In this document: one piece after another, positions 39,409 through 46,604 of the stretch | Numbering within the stretch: position 1 is the stretch's first letter | Layout: every line of letters begins with the position of its first letter | Assembly (NCBI GenBank): GCA_030539395.1 | Contig: JAUNSC010000024.1 | Span: 1 to 54,632, forward strand | Direction: 5' to 3' | DNA: 54,632 nucleotides | Origin: Eubacteriales bacterium | GTDB taxonomy: Bacteria > Bacillota > Clostridia > Lachnospirales > Lachnospiraceae | Position numbers and translations under genes: made by a program | Notes under the pieces: model-generated | What the model saw: the letters and a program-made list of their open reading frames with translations, nothing else | The model's database searches: none | What the model was told of the DNA's origin: nothing

Positions 39409-39758
39409 TACCCTAAACCGCAATCAAAAATAGGGCACTTGCTCAAAATTTGAGGGTATTTTATGCCTGAATTTTAGGGTACTGGCGAGAATTACAAATT
39501 TTTAGCAGGAGCACAAATAAAATCCGCAACCGAAATTTTAGTGTATTTTTAGGGTATTTTACCCCAGAAATACCCTATTTTTTTGCCGAATACCCTATTT
39601 TTAAAAATTTTAGGGTACCAAGAAAATCCAGTATTTATGCGGGGCTCAGCTATATTTTTTATTAAAATACCCTCAAAACCTCAAAATTTTATTATAGGTA
39701 TACGTATGCGCGCGCGTGCGCGCACGCGTGTATGGTATATCAAAAAAATTTGAGGGTA
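39409..39758. repeat. Cluster of nine AGGGTA/TACCCT elements
   Basis: AGGGTA occurs at 39453, 39476, 39551, 39612 and 39753; TACCCT at 39409, 39571, 39591 and 39668. Several share the longer context AATTTTAGGGTA or AATTTGAGGGTAT. No gene lies in 39204-40192. The AT-rich repeat field just upstream of terS could be a replication origin, packaging site or regulator binding array. Confidence 0.7.
39698..39734. other. 37-nt alternating purine-pyrimidine tract (Z-DNA/cruciform-prone)
   Basis: Strict purine-pyrimidine alternation runs from 39698 to 39734, with a GC-rich core (GCGCGCGCGTGCGCGCACGC, 39708-39727) in AT-rich surroundings. It sits inside the AGGGTA repeat field. Confidence 0.7.
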
Positions 39759-40004
39759 TCGGAGGTACTGGCGGTATGAAATGCGGAAAGTAGTCGGATA
39801 ATGGTTATACTGGTTCGTATTGAATCACCTATCTGGATTAGTGGTTCTGGCGCACCATAATAATCGGCTGGCAGGTAGCGTATGGAAATATATAGTTGTG
39901 AGTAGTCAGAAGTGCCTCCCGTAAATCGTTTATTCCAAGGTTCTTTTGAGTGCCTGCCCGGACGAGTGGTTCTGCTATGTTGCAATATCCTCATAAATTA
40001 CTGC

Positions 40005-40033
40005 TTGCACAGAATCCCGGAATGTTATATAAT
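40005..40033 (+). promoter_or_regulatory. Promoter upstream of terS
   Basis: TTGCAC (40005-40010), 17-nt spacer, TATAAT (40028-40033). Transcription would start near 40040. Confidence 0.7.
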
Positions 40034-40039
40034 AGTCAC

Positions 40040-40139
40040 AACAACCAGTGCGGTATATCTGGCCGTGCGCGTGAATTACAATCAGATAGCTCGGTGAGCG
40101 TCATTGGAGTAGTAATACTCTGGTGGCGCTTTTGTTTTT
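40040..40139 (+). ncRNA. Short leader RNA or sRNA between promoter and terminator
   Basis: The promoter at 40005-40033 and the terminator at 40097-40139 bracket about 100 nt with no reading frame. This is the layout of a lambda-type late leader, where an antiterminator lets polymerase read into terS, or of a small RNA. Confidence 0.5.
40097..40139 (+). terminator. Branched intrinsic terminator before terS
   Basis: AGCGTCA (40097-40103) pairs with TGGCGCT (40124-40130), with an inner GAGTA/TACTC stem (40107-40120). TTTGTTTTT follows. Confidence 0.8.
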
Positions 40140-40192
40140 GGGTGGATTTGGTATGCATAAGGTTTATGAAGCGAGACGAAAGGGAGAGACAC

Positions 40193-40774
40193 ATGGACAA
40201 AGAAGTAAAAGAGGCAGCAGAGCAGGTGGCAAAGGGACGTGGAAACCGCAAAGGAAACACCAGTAAAAGTCCGATCATACCGACAGGCAATATCAATATA
40301 ACAGATAAAGAAAACGCCGCAATGTGTGAGTATGCTCTTGATATATTTCACAGTCCAGCGGTTGATCTGCGTGATCCGGAAGCAGTAGCAGCGGCTATTG
40401 ATGGATATTTTAAGAACTGCATAGCGCGGGGCCTCAGACCGGGGAACCTTGGATTGTATGCAACGCTGGGATTGTCTAAGCAGGAAGTGAGCAACGAATT
40501 GCGTGGAGTTACGCATAAACTAAGTACATCGACAATTGACCTCTTAAAAAAAGCCAAGGTCGCCCTGAGCACCTATCGCGAGATGCTGGGCAGCACCGGA
40601 AAGATTAATCCTGTTACCCTGATCTTCTGGCAGAAGAACTATGACGGGCTGGAAGATAGGCAGACAATGGAGATCGCGCCAGCCAAGGACATGGAGCCGG
40701 GGCAAACGCCGGAAGAGATTGCGGCTCAGCTGGAGCAGGATATACCGGTTGATGCGGATTTTGAGGAGATTTGA
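40193..40774 (+). CDS. terS: Terminase small subunit
   Basis: 193 aa from ATG 40193 (AGGGAGAG upstream). The N-terminal 35 residues are basic (AKGRGNRKGNTSKSPI). A middle HTH-like region (AAAIDGYFKNCIARGLRPGN, LGLYATLGLSKQEVSNELRG) should bind the packaging site. The end, GSTGKINPVTLIFWQKNYDG then LEDRQTMEI, is typical of Clostridial TerS. It is 3.4 kb upstream of terL, separated by small genes and an RNA region, an unusual distance. Confidence 0.75.
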   Translation: MDKEVKEAAEQVAKGRGNRKGNTSKSPIIPTGNINITDKENAAMCEYALDIFHSPAVDLRDPEAVAAAIDGYFKNCIARGLRPGNLGLYATLGLSKQEVSNELRGVTHKLSTSTIDLLKKAKVALSTYREMLGSTGKINPVTLIFWQKNYDGLEDRQTMEIAPAKDMEPGQTPEEIAAQLEQDIPVDADFEEI

Positions 40775-41076
40775 GGGGATTCTGACCGTGTATGACGTAC
40801 AAAAAGGCTGAAATGTGTGGAATTATGCAAAGTATATAATTTTGAATGCGTGAAATTGTGTATATTGTTGTTTGATCTATAGAAAGAACTTGAGTTTGTC
40901 GTATAGATGGAAAATATATGAGAAAAAAGATCCGGGAGCATGAACAGACCGGGAGGGGGTCTGGCAGGAAGCGCAGAAGTGCCTACTAAGCCTAGTTCGC
41001 TCCGAAAAAGTAAAAAAGGCAGCTTGATTCCCTTCTTCAAAATTTCCCAAGAAACAAAAAGGAGCTTAGATAAGGC
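40775..41076. other. Gap of 302 nt without a recognisable gene
   Basis: AT-rich, no frame with a ribosome site longer than 25 codons, no convincing promoter or terminator seen. Confidence 0.5.
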
Positions 41077-41454
41077 ATGAGCAATTTACCAAGAGTAAAG
41101 GTAGTAAATCCGGGCGATGATTGGCTCGGAACAGAATATTACATAAACGACCAGAAAATAGAGCGCGTCAGGGCCGTTGATTTCCGTGTGGCGGTGGATG
41201 AAGTACCGATATTTGTGTTTGAAACTATGGGGCTGCCAGACATTGACATGCCGGGAGATATCCGGTTTACATTCACGCCCCAGACAGTCACAGAAGCGGT
41301 TAAAGTGCTGCGAAATGAACTTCTGAAGCATGGCGATTTGTACGATGGCTTTCTGGCAAGTATCAAATTAGCCTTGAATGAGGCCAAGTCATACACCAGT
41401 GAGCATAATCTGGCGGCGGCTGCTTTGGATAGGATAATAGGTGATGAACAATGA
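41077..41454 (+). CDS. Conserved phage protein (125 aa), unknown
   Basis: AAAAAGGAG precedes the ATG. VRAVDFRVAVDEVPIFVFET, GLPDIDMPGDIRFTFTPQTV and LYDGFLASIKLALNEAKSY are fixed features of a family found between terminase genes of Clostridial phages. Function unknown. Stop overlaps the next start. Confidence 0.7.
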   Translation: MSNLPRVKVVNPGDDWLGTEYYINDQKIERVRAVDFRVAVDEVPIFVFETMGLPDIDMPGDIRFTFTPQTVTEAVKVLRNELLKHGDLYDGFLASIKLALNEAKSYTSEHNLAAAALDRIIGDEQ

Positions 41455-41645
41455 AAGAAATAACTGTGTCTGACGTTCATAATGCGCTTGTGGCGCGTCC
41501 TGATTGCGAAAAGATTGCTTTTGCACTTAACTGCCAGGTATACGGTGTTAAACCGGAAGTAATTGAGGCAACTATAGCGAATATGGTCAATGGCGTGGCG
41601 AGATCCGTCGAGCCAATTCTGGATTATTATAGCAGGGGAATTTGA
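41451..41645 (+). CDS. Small phage protein (64 aa)
   Basis: ATGA overlap with the previous gene. ITVSDVHNALVARPDCEKIA and VNGVARSVEPILDYYSRG. Helical; no family recognised. Confidence 0.6.
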   Translation: MKEITVSDVHNALVARPDCEKIAFALNCQVYGVKPEVIEATIANMVNGVARSVEPILDYYSRGI

Positions 41646-41647
41646 GA

Positions 41648-41815
41648 ATGACAGCAATAAGAATTATCGCAACTGCCCTGGATATCCTTTTCGCCCTGAT
41701 CTTCCTGTATTTTCTGAATGGACTGACTTGGGAGAAGGATAAGGCTCCTGTGATCGGTTTCGGGAGCTTGGAAATTTGTCTTCTGCTTAATTTGGTGTGT
41801 ATCTGGTGGGGGTAG
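41648..41815 (+). CDS. Two-span membrane protein (55 aa)
   Basis: TGACAATAA-type spacing after the previous gene, with GGGGAATTTGAGA upstream. Spans IRIIATALDILFALIFLYFL and LEICLLLNLVCIWWG. Function unknown. Confidence 0.6.
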   Translation: MTAIRIIATALDILFALIFLYFLNGLTWEKDKAPVIGFGSLEICLLLNLVCIWWG

Positions 41816-41819
41816 GACA

Positions 41820-42089
41820 ATGACAGCACAAACCTGCATTAACTGCGGCGCTCCTTTGACCGGGAATAAGTGTGAATACTGTGGCACGGAATACGGCGAT
41901 CAGGGTTTCACTGGGGATATTAATGCCTATTCTGGCGAGATTACAGTGAATGGTCGGACTTTCAGATGTTACATAGGCCGGATTGAAACACTACCGGTAT
42001 ATTCTTCCGACTCTGGCCGAACTGCAGATGGAGTTTTAAGAAAAGGTCATACTGCGATGAAACGCAAATTAACATTGATTGAATATTGA
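41820..42089 (+). CDS. Zinc-ribbon phage protein (89 aa)
   Basis: GGTGGGGGTAGG precedes the ATG. TCINCGAPLTGNKCEYCGTE is a clear zinc ribbon, and GEITVNGRTFRCYIGRIETL follows, typical of small phage proteins in this location. Function unknown. Confidence 0.7.
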   Translation: MTAQTCINCGAPLTGNKCEYCGTEYGDQGFTGDINAYSGEITVNGRTFRCYIGRIETLPVYSSDSGRTADGVLRKGHTAMKRKLTLIEY

Positions 42090-42104
42090 GAGATGGGTGA
42101 TGAA

Positions 42105-42383
42105 ATGTCTGGAATAGAATACCGTCCAGTAAGAGTAACTGAGCGGCGAAGAACAAAATTGGGAACTGAGACCACGGTTTCAGAAGGACTGTTTCACTGT
42201 TGGGCATCCGAACAATGGACATATAGTCCGATGATGCGTGGACAGGTTGGAGGTCAGATGCAAAGTACTTACGGAATTATTGAAATGAAAGATGGAAGCG
42301 TCAAAAAGGTATCGCCAGAAGAAATTCAATTTCTTGATAACAAAGCATTTGAATATCCGTATCCTGAGGAAGAAAGGAAATAA
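42105..42383 (+). CDS. Phage protein, unknown (92 aa)
   Basis: ATG 42105 with GGGTGATGAA upstream; an ATG at 42093 is also in frame. SGIEYRPVRVTERRRTKLGT, TVSEGLFHCWASEQWTYSPM and YGIIEMKDGSVKKVSPEEIQ form a small beta-rich domain. Last coding gene before the RNA-rich region. Confidence 0.6.
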   Translation: MSGIEYRPVRVTERRRTKLGTETTVSEGLFHCWASEQWTYSPMMRGQVGGQMQSTYGIIEMKDGSVKKVSPEEIQFLDNKAFEYPYPEEERK

Positions 42384-42483
42384 GTACTACATGATTATTG
42401 CAACTTTCGGAATTCTCCATTTCGGCCTTTGTTGGCATATAATCAGTCAGCCTGCCGAGCTGATTCAATTCATAAAATCAAAA

Positions 42484-42721
42484 CCGCCGTCAGTATCTGG
42501 CGTGTTGTGCCGCCGGTACGTTGCTGACCGGTCGAGGCATGAAGTCCCTGATAAGCCTGAGCGGCGGAAGTTTTGGGGATTATATAATATCCCCCGATCA
42601 AAAGGGCACAACATTGGGAATGGAAGCTGCTCAGGCGAAACAATCAACAGGCTAAAAAACAATACAACAAATCGCAAAATCTTGTACAGTGCGCTGACTT
42701 GAGCGGTACGGCGCACTTTTT
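42484..42721 (+). ncRNA. Structured RNA segment with three-way junction and terminator
   Basis: P1 GCCG/CGGC (42509-42512/42562-42565) encloses P2 CCGGT/ACCGG (42513-42517/42527-42531) and P3 AGGC/GCCT (42535-42538/42555-42558). A hairpin GGGGAT/ATCCCC follows, then a terminator AGTGCGC/GCGCACT at 42688-42717 with five T. Base pairing on this scale fits an RNA better than the open frame across it. Confidence 0.5.
42688..42721 (+). terminator. Intrinsic terminator in the RNA region
   Basis: AGTGCGC (42688-42694) and GCGCACT (42711-42717), then TTTT. Confidence 0.8.
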
Positions 42722-42798
42722 GGGGATTTGAAATTCTGGAAGAAAGGGCAAATATACCGGTGGTATCTGCTCAGGTGGGTTCGATACCCGCAATCCCC
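42722..42798 (+). ncRNA. tRNA-like element 1 (acceptor + T-arm mimic)
   Basis: GGGGATT (42722-42728) pairs with AATCCCC (42792-42798). A canonical T-arm GTGGG-TTCGATA-CCCGC (42775-42791) is stacked directly on it. The 46 nt between have no canonical D- or anticodon arm, but GGGCA/TGCTC and ATACC/GGTAT can pair. No CCA follows. It resembles a tmRNA-type or tRNA-mimic module. Confidence 0.55.
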
Positions 42799-43345
42799 TT
42801 TCCATTCACACAAATTGAAGCGCGAGAAGCTGGGCGGCAGGCGCTATCTGCAAGCCGGTGAGAAGATTTGCGTGGGTGGATGTCCAGTGCCGTCTGGAGT
42901 TTTCTTCCAAATGCTGATTGCCTACCGTAAGGGCATCAGAAAAAACTGTCGGTTGTGACATGATTGCGAGGCTGCGAATCTGATACGGCAGGTTTGCAGT
43001 AGTAGTATCAGTGAACCGATAGCACCTCGGAGTATCATATGCGGCGCATGAGAGCGCGTCGGGGAGTTTTCAAGAGGTGCAAATATTGAGGTAATATCCC
43101 GGAACCCACATGATATTACTGTATGCGTGGTGCAGGCAAATAGGCCGATAGGAAGAACTGTAGAGTATTGACTAGAATGCTTATAGCTTTCCGGTAGTCA
43201 AGGCTTTGCACATTGAACCGGATAATCAATGTGTGGTGTGCGGTGTTGTAATTGGAAGCATGGTGCCCTATTGCGGTTCGATTCCGTCATATGACTGTTG
43301 GGAGCATGGATTACGGAGCAGGTTCAAATCCTGTCCGCACATTGG
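42799..43345 (+). ncRNA. Large structured RNA candidate (GOLLD/ROOL-like)
   Basis: About 550 nt with no gene and many perfect non-crossing stems: CTGATAC/GTATCAG (42980/43005), GCACCTC/GAGGTGC (43022/43074), GTAATATC/GATATTAC (43091/43112), TTGACTA/TAGTCAA (43168/43195) and CACATTG/CAATGTG (43209/43227), plus smaller ones (TCCAG/CTGGA at 42883, AGCGC/GCGCT at 42819). Loop TCCGG (43190-43194) can kiss loop CCGGA (43218-43222). Size, prophage setting and adjacency to tRNA-like parts recall GOLLD and ROOL RNAs. Class membership is not proven. Confidence 0.55.
43237..43341 (+). ncRNA. tRNA-like element 2 (105 nt, nested T-arms)
   Basis: TGTGCGG (43237-43243) pairs with CCGCACA (43335-43341). T-arm GCAGG-TTCAAAT-CCTGT (43318-43334) stacks on it. 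A second T-arm-like hairpin (GCGG-TTCGATT-CCGT) lies inside at about 43273-43287. TTGG in the D-loop position is present, but no anticodon arm is evident. Forms the 3' end of the large RNA candidate. Confidence 0.5.
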
Positions 43346-43383
43346 AATATGTTGCGAAATCCGGCATATGCGAACTTTGATAA

Positions 43384-43412
43384 TTGAATATTGATGGTTG
43401 GCGGGGTATAAT
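43384..43412 (+). promoter_or_regulatory. Promoter of the membrane-protein moron
   Basis: TTGAAT (43384-43389), 17-nt spacer, TATAAT (43407-43412), 33 nt before the gene at 43446. Confidence 0.75.
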
Positions 43413-43445
43413 TATGTCATATAATACACTAAAGAGGAATACAGA

Positions 43446-44102
43446 ATGAAAGATTGGATAAAAGAATTGGTGTTTTCATCATCGTTTAGTTCGATTTTAG
43501 GAATATTTGTAACAGCAGCGTTGACATTCTTTTTTACTAAAAAGGCTCAAAAGTCGAAGCAATCTACGGACATTTGTAACTTGCAATTGGAAAAAGTTTT
43601 TTATCCGTTATATTTAATGGTTTATTCTAAAAAGGCGGATGAGATTAACGGGAAGAATTTATGTGTCAATTTAGTGAATAAAAAAAAGAGATATTACTTA
43701 TATTTGCCAAGCGATTTTGTCAGAATTATAGAACGGATTGAGAAAGAGACGGAAAACAATTTAATTTCACAAGAAACCATAAAGACATGCAAAACTTACA
43801 TTGAGTACCAATATTTTAAATTGAGAAGAGAGCTGGGGTATTCAAGTTGGTTTAGTATAAATTTTGGAAATAAATATGGTTTGTATATATTTACGAAATG
43901 TGCTTTTTGTGTATTACTTTCAATATTAGTTGCATTGTTTTCTATTTTAGTTGTATTTGGTGGTGAGTTATATCAGTTTTCCCAAGATTTATTTAATTAC
44001 ATTTCATACGCCATTGGCATAATAGGGGTGGCTTATATAGTTATAATATTTTTTTACATAGCTTGGTGTATTTATTGGTTTATGCGTTTTAAGAATCGAT
44101 AA
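43446..44102 (+). CDS. Membrane protein, moron between RNA region and terL (218 aa)
   Basis: AAAGAGGAA precedes the ATG. One N-terminal span (SSILGIFVTAALTFFFT), a soluble middle (DICNLQLEKVFYPLYLMVYS, VRIIERIEKETENN) and two C-terminal spans (FCVLLSILVALFSILVVFGG and AIGIIGVAYIVIIFFYIAWC). Very AT-rich. It has its own promoter and terminator, so it is expressed apart from late genes. No family recognised. Superinfection exclusion is a possible role, by position only. Confidence 0.7.
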   Translation: MKDWIKELVFSSSFSSILGIFVTAALTFFFTKKAQKSKQSTDICNLQLEKVFYPLYLMVYSKKADEINGKNLCVNLVNKKKRYYLYLPSDFVRIIERIEKETENNLISQETIKTCKTYIEYQYFKLRRELGYSSWFSINFGNKYGLYIFTKCAFCVLLSILVALFSILVVFGGELYQFSQDLFNYISYAIGIIGVAYIVIIFFYIAWCIYWFMRFKNR

Positions 44103-44110
44103 TTTCAGAT

Positions 44111-44142
44111 ACCAACCATCAATATTCGGTGGTTGGTTTTTT
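44111..44142 (+). terminator. Intrinsic terminator of the membrane-protein moron
   Basis: CCAACCA (44112-44118) pairs with TGGTTGG (44130-44136), then six T. Confidence 0.85.
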
Positions 44143-44169
44143 ATTGCAGAAAATTGGGAGGTTTGGTAA

Positions 44170-45858
44170 ATGGAGTTGGAACAAAATAAGAAAATCATCC
44201 AAAAACTGCATAAAACAGATCTGCATCGGTACCGCAACCTCTCCATGCTTTTCGATATGGTTCTGGCAGTCAAAGATGATGACCTTGAACTGGCAAAATC
44301 CGAATGTCAGCACGTCAAAAATCTGGCGGCTATGGGTACCCGGAGTGATTTGCGTTTTAAAGATTTATACTGGAAAGCAGTGTTGTTTCTGGCTCCATAC
44401 TTCTTCGATGATTTTCTCATCTACATGGAAAAAGACAGACCAGCAGAAAAGCGTTTTTATTTACCAAGACGCAAAGTCTTAAAGATAATTGTAGATGATC
44501 TGCAGGATTTAGCAGATAGGAAGCTTTATTTCTTGGGAATATCGTTACCGCCGCGTGTAGGTAAATCAACTCTCTGTATTTTTTTTATGGCATGGCTGGC
44601 TGGGCGAAATCCAGAAAATACAAGCGCTATGGCCGGACACAGTGATACGCTTACAAAGGGCTTTTATACGGAACTGTTATCTGTAATCAATGATACCGAT
44701 ACATATAATTTTTACGAGATTTTCCCTAATTGCGCAAAAGTTACAACATCTGCAAAAGATGAAACGATAGATTTGACGGGAAAAACCAGAAGATATTGTA
44801 CTGTGACTTGTCGGGGTATCTTAGCAACATGGACAGGTGCTGTAGATATTTCAAATGGCGGTTGCCTCTATGCGGACGATTTGATTGAGGATCTCGAAGA
44901 AAGCTTGAATATATCTCGTTTGGATAAGAAGTTTGATGCCTATATGGGTCAGCTTCGTGACCGTATGAAGGATGATTCGTTTGAACTAATGGTCGGAACC
45001 CGTTGGTCAGTCCTCGATATTTTGGGACGCGTTAAAACAAAATACGAAGGGAATCCACGATACAGGTTCCGGGTTATACCGGCTTTGAATGAGAAAGACG
45101 AAAGTAATTTTCAATATGATTATGGTGTGGGATTTTCCACTGAATACTATCATCGGATGCGTGATGATCTGGATGATGGCACTTGGTGGGCAAAATATAT
45201 GGGCAGGCCATATGTGAGAGAAGGGCTATTGTTTCCGAAAGAAGAATTACAGTATTATAACGGGATTTTGCCTGCTGGTCCGGCAGATCAAATTCTTGGT
45301 TCCTGCGATGTGGCGTGGGGTGGCGGAGATTATGTTTCCGCTCCAGTGGGATATGTGTATGGAGATTCTGTCTATATACATGATGTTGCTTACAATAATG
45401 GGAATAAAGAAGTGACCAAACCCCTTGTAGCGGCAGTTTATGTGAGAAATGAAATCAATCAGGCGAAGTTCGAGGCGGATAATGGTGGAGATGAATATGC
45501 GGAAGATGTGGATGCTCTTATGCGAGAGAATGGATATCACGCCAACATCATTAGTAAAAAAACATCCAATAAGAGCAGTAAAATGGCAAAGATTATACAG
45601 TACGCGCCAGATATAAAGAAATTCTACTTTCTGGATGATGCAAGGCCTGGTAAAGTTGGAGAGCCTACAGACAGAAAATATCGGGACGAGGCATACACAA
45701 ACTTCATGAGTGATTTAACCATGATGGTTATTGAGCCGAAAGGAAACAAACATGATGATACAGCAGATTCGCTCCGGATATTGTGCGAGTTGATGGAAGA
45801 AAATGGGACTATCGTGTCGGTGATGTCTCGGCAAGAGAGAGCTGTTCTTGGATTATAG
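44170..45858 (+). CDS. terL: Terminase large subunit
   Basis: 562 aa packaging motor. ATPase: SLPPRVGKSTLCIFFMAWL (Walker A near 126-134), CLYADDLIEDLEES (Walker B near 233) and LMVGTRWSVLDILG. Nuclease: GSCDVAWGGGDYVSAPVGYV (first Asp near 380), KFEADNGGDEYAED and the last acidic motif KHDDTADSLRIL. Pumps DNA into the prohead and cuts it. GGGAGG precedes the ATG. Separated from terS by 3.4 kb. Confidence 0.92.
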   Translation: MELEQNKKIIQKLHKTDLHRYRNLSMLFDMVLAVKDDDLELAKSECQHVKNLAAMGTRSDLRFKDLYWKAVLFLAPYFFDDFLIYMEKDRPAEKRFYLPRRKVLKIIVDDLQDLADRKLYFLGISLPPRVGKSTLCIFFMAWLAGRNPENTSAMAGHSDTLTKGFYTELLSVINDTDTYNFYEIFPNCAKVTTSAKDETIDLTGKTRRYCTVTCRGILATWTGAVDISNGGCLYADDLIEDLEESLNISRLDKKFDAYMGQLRDRMKDDSFELMVGTRWSVLDILGRVKTKYEGNPRYRFRVIPALNEKDESNFQYDYGVGFSTEYYHRMRDDLDDGTWWAKYMGRPYVREGLLFPKEELQYYNGILPAGPADQILGSCDVAWGGGDYVSAPVGYVYGDSVYIHDVAYNNGNKEVTKPLVAAVYVRNEINQAKFEADNGGDEYAEDVDALMRENGYHANIISKKTSNKSSKMAKIIQYAPDIKKFYFLDDARPGKVGEPTDRKYRDEAYTNFMSDLTMMVIEPKGNKHDDTADSLRILCELMEENGTIVSVMSRQERAVLGL

Positions 45859-45874
45859 GAGAGAATAATTAATT

Positions 45875-46603
45875 ATGGCATTCAAATTTAGGAATCATGT
45901 TAAAGACAATAAAAGATTGTACAGTATTTACAATGGAATTAAGAAGCGCTGCTATAATCAGAATGAGCCCAGATACAAGGACTACGGTGGACGAGGCATC
46001 ATCATGTGTACCGAGTGGTTGAATGATTTTGATGTTTTTGCAGACTGGGCAAAAGAGAATGGGTATGAAGATAACTTAACTATTGAAAGAATTGACGTAA
46101 ATGGAAATTATGAACCGGACAATTGCTGTTGGATTACATTGCATAGACAGTGTTTCAATAAGCGCACTACAAAATTTGTCATATATAAGGGTCAAACCAA
46201 ATGCTTGATGGATTGGTGTATGGAATTAAATTTGCGGTACGATGCTATACATAATCGTTTAGAAAAAGGGTGGAGTGTTGAAGAAGCGTTTGAAACCCCG
46301 CTCTTATCAGAGGAAAAGTCATTATCAGAATTGGCAAGGGAGCATGGTCTTGATCCGCAAGTTTTCTTCGATCGAGTAAATAAACTTGGATGGGATTTAA
46401 ATAAGGCATTAAATACACCAATAGGTTCAGTGGATAGATCGACAAATGAATATAAGGAAGAGCATTTTGGATATATGAATTGTGTTATTTGTGGAAAAAG
46501 ATTTCTTAGAAATAGTGGCAGGCAGAAATATTGTTCCGAGAAATGCCATTCTGCGTCGAAAAAAGTGCAATATAGGCATGTTATACAGGGGAGAGTGATA
46601 TAG
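45875..46603 (+). CDS. HNH/homing-like endonuclease with C-terminal zinc finger (242 aa)
   Basis: The N-terminal part has LYSIYNGIKKRCYNQNEPRY, KDYGGRGIIMCTEWLNDFDV and LTIERIDVNGNYEPDNCCWI, a pattern found in phage HNH-type endonucleases. Two repeats of a DNA-binding kind follow (SLSELAREHGLDPQVFFDRV). The C-terminal MNCVICGKRFLRNSGRQKYC with SEKCHSASKK is a zinc finger. Placement between terL and the late regulator suggests a mobile insertion. Confidence 0.65.
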   Translation: MAFKFRNHVKDNKRLYSIYNGIKKRCYNQNEPRYKDYGGRGIIMCTEWLNDFDVFADWAKENGYEDNLTIERIDVNGNYEPDNCCWITLHRQCFNKRTTKFVIYKGQTKCLMDWCMELNLRYDAIHNRLEKGWSVEEAFETPLLSEEKSLSELAREHGLDPQVFFDRVNKLGWDLNKALNTPIGSVDRSTNEYKEEHFGYMNCVICGKRFLRNSGRQKYCSEKCHSASKKVQYRHVIQGRVI

Positions 46604-46604
46604 G

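Noticed and set aside
39409-39758. CRISPR array
   Set aside because: Repeats are 6-13 bp, in both orientations and irregularly spaced; no cas genes.
40920-40991. Short basic frame of 23 codons
   Set aside because: No convincing ribosome site and no relatives recognised.
42391-42702. 103-codon open frame across the three-way junction RNA
   Set aside because: AAAGGA is 12 nt from the ATG, the product matches nothing recognised, and the sequence is better explained by RNA pairing and a terminator.
42722-42798. Functional tRNA gene
   Set aside because: Acceptor and T-arm are perfect, but there is no D-arm with AG...GG, no 7-nt anticodon loop and no CCA.
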